DNA of 64,000 nucleotides, taken from NCBI GenBank assembly GCA_021234155.1, contig JAJEKV010000032.1, positions 7,532,736 to 7,596,735 of the forward strand, in the 5' to 3' direction. This document shows positions 58,001-64,000 of the stretch, piece after piece. The notes below the pieces were generated by a model. The model did no database searches. It was not told where the DNA came from and saw only the letters and a program-made list of their open reading frames with translations. Position numbers and translations under genes: made by a program. The DNA is from Isoetes taiwanensis (taxonomy: Eukaryota > Streptophyta > Lycopodiopsida > Isoetales > Isoetaceae). How positions within the stretch are numbered: position 1 is the stretch's first letter; the number at the start of each line of letters is the position of its first letter.

Positions 58001-59267
58001 AGAAATTTTGGCTAAAAGCAAAAGCTTAAGGTAATAAAACTCTCTATCTCTTCTAGAAGCTTAAGTACGCGTATATTTGCATCATTAGACATTGTAACAT
58101 TACATAAAAACAAGAAAAAACATGCATTTGCATGTATTTTCCTAGTTTAAACAAGATAGAGTTGGATTTGCAAAAATAGAGATTTCAAATTTTTGTATAC
58201 ACATGCCACATATAGAAAATATATCTATCTACTTAAAACATTCAGAGAATACTCAAAAAAATGTAAAGATTCTAAAAATTTAGAAGATCAAATTCTGTGA
58301 CAGTTTTTCTACGAAACAAACATTCCTTTGGAGCAAAACAACACCACTTGCACAAAAGCTCTAGACATGAAGGTTTGTCAGAAAGCATAAAAAAATTACC
58401 TGATTCTGCAAAAATTTACTTGCTGGTCCTTGCATGATAACAGTCTTTTTTCAAAGAAACAATCTTTTTGACCATCTGTGCATGATTTTTTGTCAAAAAA
58501 GTTGATGCACCTTATTTGCACGTGTGTCAGAGTTAGATAAAGTGTCAGAAGTAAAAAAAAAATGATGTATTTTTTCATCTGCAAATTTTAGCTTGCTGCC
58601 AGGAATATTGACCAAGTTTTGACTTGGTCAGGATTGCAAATTTGAGGGTCTTCTGCATATTCTCTTGCATCAAACTTTTGAACATTAGATTCTTTGCATA
58701 TCAGAGCATCTTTTGGAATTTGTGTTGCACTAAAATTCGAGTCTGAGTGCAAGTGGCATAAGTTTCTCTGAGGTCTCCTTTTTCTTGTTTTGGAAAAGCA
58801 TTACTAACTCATGAATATAGCTTTTCCTTGCAATTTTTTTGTTCAGAGTGGTTGCCTGAAGCAACCTGGAGGTTCGAAACCACCGAGGTCGAAGGTTTTG
58901 CTAGGAATACCTTCAACATTTTGGAGGTCCTACCGAGATCCTACCTGGATCTTGAGAACTCATGGCTCCAAGAAGAAATAGTGATAGTGCTGATCATATA
59001 GAGACACAAGAGAACCCTAAAACTTCTGCTACATAACGAGCTACAAAATGTAATTATGCCTATAGATGTAATAGAGTGCCAAGTGTGAGCGAAGGGTTGT
59101 AGATGAGATGTAATCGTGTATCTAGATGTAATGGAGTGTCAGGGTTCCTAAGCAATATAGAACTTGGTAAGTCACCATGTTGGACTCCATCTTTAAGAGT
59201 TGTAATCTACTTGACACATAATCATGATATCTTAAACCCTAAACATAAGCACTAAACACTAAATTTG
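55036..59267. other. No gene recognised, 4.2 kb
   Basis: AT-rich sequence with no convincing coding frame. At 56985-57200 the word GCCACATCA and close variants recur about eight times (a loose simple repeat). A TCTTAGAATAGGATCATGG / TCTTAGGCATGATAGGA pair lies near 55921 and 56046. A possible tRNA-like promoter pair is listed separately at 58838. Confidence 0.4.
58838..58885 (+). mobile_element. Possible tRNA-like (SINE) promoter pair
   Basis: GTTCAGAGTGGTTGCC resembles a pol III box A and, about 30 bases on, GGTTCGAAACC is a good box B. The tRNA cloverleaf itself cannot be drawn, so this would be the head of an old tRNA-derived SINE or chance. Confidence 0.2.
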
Positions 59268-59302
59268 TGGTGAGAGACTCGTCTGGAGGGGGAAAACCGG
59301 CC
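59268..59302. repeat. 35-bp direct repeat, left copy
   Basis: The sequence from TGGTGAGAGACTCGTC to AAAACCGGCC is found again, exactly, at 60326-60360. The pair frames a ~1.0-kb retroposon-like segment. Confidence 0.9.
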
Positions 59303-59485
59303 ATAGATAGGCATATCTTTCATCACAGCAGTGTATGAACATTTTGAAAAATATCTAAAGGGCTAGTCGACCACACCAATTTGGTCTGACTATCGACTAA
59401 TAATAATAAAGGGGACCTGCCATAGGAAACAACCTAAGCCCCTTTAAGATGGCGTAAAATAAGAAAGGCAAATAGGAGGCAACGT

Positions 59486-59560
59486 GCGAAAGTTTATCAC
59501 CGGGATGAAAAACCCCGCCCTTTCGGGTTTTCGAGGAAAACCCTAATGATAAACCTTCGC
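59486..59560 (-). other. Conserved 3' stem-loop, second instance
   Basis: Arms GCGAAAGTTTATCA (59486-59499) and TGATAAACCTTCGC (59547-59560) pair at 13 of 14 positions and enclose the same core as at 23687-23769: GGGATGAAAAACCCC, a CCCG/CGGG mini-hairpin and GAGGAAAACCCTAA. Confidence 0.75.
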
Positions 59561-59924
59561 CCGATGGCTCCAAAGGAAAAGCCCGGGCCATCAAAGTGGA
59601 GATCATTGATGAAAAAGTCGAGGAAGCACAAGATGGAGGCCGCAAATAAGACGATTCCTCTCGAACCCAGCACGAGAGCCATAAGAAAGAAACAAATGGC
59701 CATGATCACCTGAAAAACTTAAAGAAAATGAACAAAATGCATTAGACATTAGAATAGAATAAGAGGGCAGTAATGCAAAAAAGTTCGAGTTCCCCACAGT
59801 TGGATGAGATGGCCTGAAAAGAAACAACGTAAAAAGAAGCACGTAACTCAAAAATATATAAGCCATCACGCCGGCTCGGCGAAACCCCCCACGGAGGCTG
59901 ATCCATAACAAATCACAATCCTTC

Positions 59925-60160
59925 AATAATAGAAGGGGCTGGTCATGCGAGCCATGCGATATAACATCATACAGGAAAACCACATAACCTCTCAAACACA
60001 GAGGGGCTATACACGCGTGCCACACGAGAAATGACAAATACTTCAAGAATAAAAAAAGGGCTGGTCACGCGAGCCACGCGACATAACATCATAAAAACAA
60101 CATAACCTCTCAAACACAGAGGGGCTGGTCACGCGAGCCATGCGATATAGAATCACAAAA
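59925..60160. repeat. Four degenerate ~60-65-bp tandem repeats
   Basis: The word GGGGCTGGTCACGCGAGCCATGCGATATA and variants begin near 59936, 60002, 60057 and 60120, each preceded by a CTTCAA(T/G)AATA or CTCAAACACAGA segment. They lie inside the retroposon-like segment. Confidence 0.75.
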
Positions 60161-60325
60161 AATGAAAAAACATGAATATAAACAACTTAGGGTGGGAAGG
60201 GAGGGAACTGAGACCAAAAAACTGCTGTGAGAAGACGCTGATAATGGAGAAAGAGCCCAACAACGTATATATAGCCTCGTCTCTCCCCAAAATGGCGATC
60301 CGACGGTGTCGAATCGCATGCATTT

Positions 60326-60360
60326 TGGTGAGAGACTCGTCTGGAGGGGGAAAACCGGCC
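60326..60360. repeat. 35-bp direct repeat, right copy
   Basis: Exact copy of 59268-59302. Confidence 0.9.
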
Positions 60361-60877
60361 GATCAAAAGAGAACTTCTATTTCAAAGCCTAGGGTGATGA
60401 GACAGGGGTATCAAGTCAGTATTGGCACAAAAGGAAGATGGTATAGAACAATAGGTAAGGTGGATCTAAAAGGGAAGAAAAGAAGAGTTAAATACATTAA
60501 GGAAAGGGAATAAAGACAACAATTCATCAAGATAAAAAATGCTCAAAAAAGTCAACACTAGGCTTAGGTGCTACCAATATAAGTTCGGAGCAAAACCAAG
60601 TTTGAGGTGTTATAAACATAATAGACTATAACAATCTAAGTAGACTATTTAAGGCGGCTTCGATAGTAAAAACCAACTATTATCAACTAGTATAAACCTA
60701 CAATAGTAAGAAACAATATCTAAATGTGATGGTGTCAAGCATATGTGGGTGAAAAATATCACGTTACTATAGAAAAAACGTATAAACCAATAAAACACAA
60801 TATCCCAAGTTGGGAACAAACGTCCATGGCGCAGAAAAGACAAGGTACATTAGAAAAATATATTCAAAAGAATAGAA
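60361..60877. other. No gene recognised
   Basis: AT-rich spacer between the small retroposon and the right-hand LINE. No gene, element end or repeat was identified. Confidence 0.35.
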
Positions 60878-61012
60878 GGAAGGAAGGAAGGAAGTTTATT
60901 TTAACGTCCACGGAGGCCAGAGGCCTATGAGATGGTACATGCAGAGAACAGGCAAAAAAGCCAAAAACCCCAACACCAAAAACAAACAATGTAACTGTAC
61001 AGTAGAACCCTA

Positions 61013-61061
61013 CTACTGGGATGAAAAAACCCCCACTTGGGAGGAAAAACCCTAACAGTAG
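61013..61061 (-). other. Conserved 3' stem-loop, LINE copy
   Basis: Arms CTACTG (61013-61018) and CAGTAG (61056-61061) enclose GGGATGAAAAAACCCCC...GAGGAAAAACCCTAA, matching the core of the two non-autonomous elements. It sits in the 3' untranslated region of the LINE, about 115 bases from its tail. Confidence 0.7.
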
Positions 61062-61143
61062 GCTCTCAAATACCATGCCCCCGAAGAGCAAGTCTGACGG
61101 CTGAAATCTGCAGGATGTAAGCTCCCAGTCGCGCTACCATAGG

Positions 61144-62076
61144 TCATGCGAGTAACTGATGTAGCGGTGTGTCAGAGCATCTAAGATCAGTGTGCACTGC
61201 TCGGACATGGGCATATGCTGGGCACCGCTGGAGGGCATGGTGCTCATCCTCTATCACGTGCATCTCACAACACTGACATATCCTCTCCTCCCTGGGGATC
61301 CCGTGCCCGCCATTCACCCCCCAGCGACCTGTTTCAATTCTAAGGTAATGGGAACCCGTCCTTATGGCAGCAATAGCTCTCCGTTTCTTCACAGAGATGT
61401 GTGCTTTCTGGCACCGGATGGGGTCCATGCTCAAGGCGGGATTAATCGGCGTGATAGTGCTCTGTCTTGGGCTTTGCAAGAGTAGAGGCATCCCACGGGG
61501 TGGCAAGCATAGCCCGCATCCAATTGCCCATTTCATCGTGATCGACCGGTGCCACCATCCGTTGGTAATCCATAGACCACCTCCTAAACCATCCCTTAAA
61601 GTGCTTTCGTGCCATGCCCCTTCGGCCCATTGGGGCCCCTGCGTTAACAACACGGCTTTGTGGGGGCAAGCGATGCTCATCCATCCCATCCACCTTATGG
61701 AAGCAAGTAAGATGCCCTCGCAAGATAGCGAATCTGTAAAGGTTTAACCCCGTCTCATACAACAAAATCGTCACGGTGCGGTGTCCTTCACTTCCAAGCT
61801 ATATGTCAAGAAAGCTTTATGCACCCTTTCCAACCTATCCCCGTGTTTTTGCTAGCTGCGGGCCCCAAACCTCCACCCCATATAGCAGCAGAAACCGACC
61901 AAAGCCCTAAGCGGGTGTGCTCTCCCTCGCCCGATCCGCAGAGATCTATCCCAAGCAACACGCGTTTTGTAATCGCATATAAAGCCTTCCGGCCTGCACC
62001 GCTCTCTCTCCACACACTCATCCCACGGCATGTTAGTAGTGAAATTAATTCCCGGATACTTGAAGCTCGCGACCAT
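61144..62076 (-). pseudogene. Second LINE, C-terminal part with Cys/His knuckle
   Basis: After the RT the pieces read FKYPGINFTTNMPWDECVERE and FAILRGHLTCFHKVDGMDE. The last frame (61144-61689) contains GIPREERICQCCEMHVIEDE, then HHALQRCPAYAHVR. The CxxC...H...C spacing is that of the zinc knuckle found near the end of many LINE ORF2 proteins. The frame ends at 61144. Confidence 0.6.
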
Positions 62077-62144
62077 CTCTACTTCGTGTCCTCGTAATAT
62101 AACTTCAGGGATAGGGTGTTGCGAGGACAGGGATCGCGAGAAGC

Positions 62145-62900
62145 TTAGTTTTGTGCAAGTTTCTTGTCATTCCGTTGCCCCACGTAACCCCGAGGGGATC
62201 CAAATCTGCCTGCATACTGGCTGGCCGTGTGGGCTAGCAAAGTTACATCATCCGCATATAGTAACTGGCTCACAGAGGTCGCCTCAGATAATTGCACCCC
62301 GGCTCCCCCATGGTGCTGCATCCACGTCTCCAAGCTATCAATGTACAACCCAAAAAGCGTTGGAGACAACGGGCAGCCCTGCTTAACTCCCATAGTGCTA
62401 GCTACCCGCCGATCTTCATAAGGCGGCAAAAGATAAATCCCATCATAAAGATGGTGCACCCCATTCTGCAACTCTTGTGGAACTCGCAATTCTTGCAATC
62501 TCCGCCACAGCATGTCTCTGGGGACGGTATCATATGCAGTCTTAAAATCTACAAAGCAACAATACAAGTCCTGCGTCGCAAGATTCCGGGCTTGTCTCCA
62601 TCAACACTCTCAAAGTGAAGATATGGTCGGTCGTGGAGTGAGCCGTAATTTAAAGCCCCGCCCGCCAATTGCCCACCCCCCCGCCTCCTCGGCCCACTTA
62701 GTGAGTTTCTTCTCCACCACCGCCAGGAGCTTTGCAAACAACGAGCTTACCATAATCATCCGGTAATTTGCCGGCTCATCCGTATACCCGGCTTTATGCG
62801 GGAACAACCTTACTAACCATCCACTCGGGGAGCCCCTCGCCTCGAGCACGGTTAATGATCTTCGCCGGGGCCCTACCACGGATGGGCCACCCCATTTCAA
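62145..62900 (-). pseudogene. Second LINE, reverse transcriptase domain
   Basis: Two frames joined by a shift give FPHKAGYTDEPANYRMIMVSS (the K.GD..NYR.I motif), then CCFVDFKTAYDTVPRDMLW (catalytic D), MGVKQGCPLSPTLFGLYID and LLYADDVTLLA (the catalytic YADD). These are the RT motifs in correct order. The sequence is clearly different from the L1 RT in this window (DFAKAYDSI, GVRQGCPLAP), so it is a separate LINE clade. Confidence 0.8.
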
Positions 62901-63960
62901 CGGCTTTCGGACTGCGGCCCCCTCAAATCCTTTGCCTTGCCATTCGCCCGGATGCCTAAGATCTGCTGGACCTCCTCCGCGTGAGCTGCGGCACCTCTCC
63001 TACGATCACGGGACCCGGCATTAGCTCCTAAGGGGTCATATAGCTCCTGCAAGCGGTGCATCCATTGCTCCACACTTACATTACCAGCCACCTGGCGCTT
63101 CTGGTATAACACCTTACGCCAAAAAGCTTTTGGCTCTGCCATGAGCATGTCAAACAGGCGCTCCTGGGTTTTTGCCATGTATCTCCCCTTCTTGGCTTTT
63201 AGGAAGAGCTTATAGTCTTGCAGGGCCTGTGGCCGCAACTGTGGATCTATGACCAAGTGCGGTGGCTCTTTAGAGCCTTGCAATCGACATCAAACCACGG
63301 GTTCTCGGGAAAATGCGCGGTGTGTCCCTCCTTGGAGGGCCCTTCCTTTGCAAAGGAAGCCCCGGCGGTACAAAGCGGCGCCCTCACCAGCCATGCACAC
63401 CTGTCTTGCAGTGTGTAGAAGCTATCAAACCCCTGTGACTCCCGCACCAACACAGATTCATATTGTCCCTGCTTCTGATAGCGTGGGATGTATGGTAACC
63501 CTCCATGCCCCCTTTGCGGTGTCTCCACTATTGAGTGCTCCCAATTCAGCGTGACATAAAGCGGGTAGTGATCGACAAAGCCTCCTCATCCCCCGCGGCT
63601 TGTGCCAATGGAGAAGTGTGTAACCATGTCAGTGTCAAGCACGGAGCGAGAAGGTAATCCGGCACACTAGCTCCCCATCCCGCCTATCACTCCCGCAAGT
63701 AACACCCCTTGAGTGTGGCCATCACGCATACCATTACAAATTACCATGTCAAAACCCGGCAGAGCTGGACCAGTTGCCGCCAAATGGTCTAGCCACCATA
63801 TCACAGGAGTCTTTGTGTATCTTTGAGTAGCCGTTGTCTCAAGCCAAAGCAGATCGGCATTAAGCGTCACCTTTGAAGGTCACCATTTGCAATCTACTTG
63901 GCCGACGAGCATTGAAATCTCCTAGCAAAAACACTGCCCCCGCTTTGTCTATAGCGGTCT
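62897..63960 (-). pseudogene. Second LINE, endonuclease and linker part
   Basis: Near 63905-63930 the minus strand reads VFLLGDFNAR, the GDFN signature of the LINE endonuclease. Next come DLLWLETTATQ, a YPLYVTLNWEHS segment near 63545 and NPWFDVDCKAL near 63290. Then FLKAKKGRYMAKTQERLFDMLM leads into the RT. The frames are broken at several points. The linker with a Lys-rich helix before the RT is usual for LINE ORF2. Confidence 0.65.
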
Positions 63961-64000
63961 ATGTCATCATACGAGTTCTCTATCGGCAGACGGACATACA

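Larger units (their letters stand above)
59303..60325 (-). mobile_element. Non-autonomous retroposon, same family as 23.4-24.7 kb
   Basis: It shares with the upstream retroposons the 3' stem-loop (here 59486-59560) and the AATATAAACAA...CTTAGGGTGGGAAGGGAGG-like part. Read on the minus strand it runs from about 60325 to a (TTA)n tail at 59397-59411. It encodes no recognisable protein. The 35-bp direct repeats on both sides would be a long target-site duplication. However, the simple tail stops 94 bp before the left repeat, so the exact 3' boundary is uncertain. Confidence 0.55.
60878..64000 (-). mobile_element. Second LINE, minus strand, runs off the window
   Basis: A decayed non-LTR retrotransposon of a different lineage from the L1 at 48.9-55 kb. 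Endonuclease and RT domains and a C-terminal Cys/His knuckle are all recognisable. The 3' untranslated region contains the conserved stem-loop (61013-61061) and ends CGTGGACGTTAAAATAAAC followed by a (TTCC)n tail at 60878-60896. The 5' part lies beyond position 64000. Many frameshifts show it is inactive. Confidence 0.8.

Overview
This window looks like nuclear DNA of a land plant. It is AT-rich, its genes are split by GT-AG introns, and it is full of decayed retrotransposons. One L1-type LINE has the plant-type layout: ORF1, endonuclease, reverse transcriptase, then a C-terminal Cys/His knuckle. No bacterial or organellar gene organisation is visible. A non-seed plant (moss, liverwort, lycophyte or fern) is my best guess, because the one intact gene is a fused ergothioneine enzyme that flowering plants are not known to have. 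That taxonomic guess is inference.

Layout. 1-6.5 kb: a decayed four-exon gene on the minus strand (1375-5598) joining an N-terminal ParB-like 'DGQH' segment to a C-terminal FCP1-like HAD domain. Its second intron is full of a short palindromic motif. 6.5-8.1 kb: two small minus-strand ORFs, one coiled-coil and one very acidic. 8.6-11.4 kb: a decayed plus-strand transposase-like gene resembling the DUF7869 family. 12.3-17.4 kb: three related diverged repeat blocks plus MITE-like elements. 17.4-23.4 kb: gene-free DNA with a fold-back element, short tandem duplications and retroposon 3' ends. 23.4-24.7 kb: two nested retroposons with clear target-site duplications. 24,882-27,471: a complete five-exon Egt1-like gene of 723 codons.

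29.1-48.9 kb: six head-to-tail copies of a ~3.4 kb unit, the last cut off by the poly(A) tail of a minus-strand L1 LINE (48.9-55 kb). 55-59.3 kb: no gene seen. 59.3-60.3 kb: a non-autonomous retroposon between 35-bp direct repeats. 60.9-64 kb: a second, unrelated minus-strand LINE that runs off the window.

How things fit together. The only gene likely to make an intact protein is the Egt1-like enzyme, which would carry out both trimethylation of histidine and oxidative sulfur transfer for ergothioneine. Everything else is mobile or decaying DNA. The second LINE and the two non-autonomous retroposons share a 3' stem-loop whose core is conserved while the outer stem changes in a base-paired way. 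This suggests that the LINE machinery mobilises the smaller elements.
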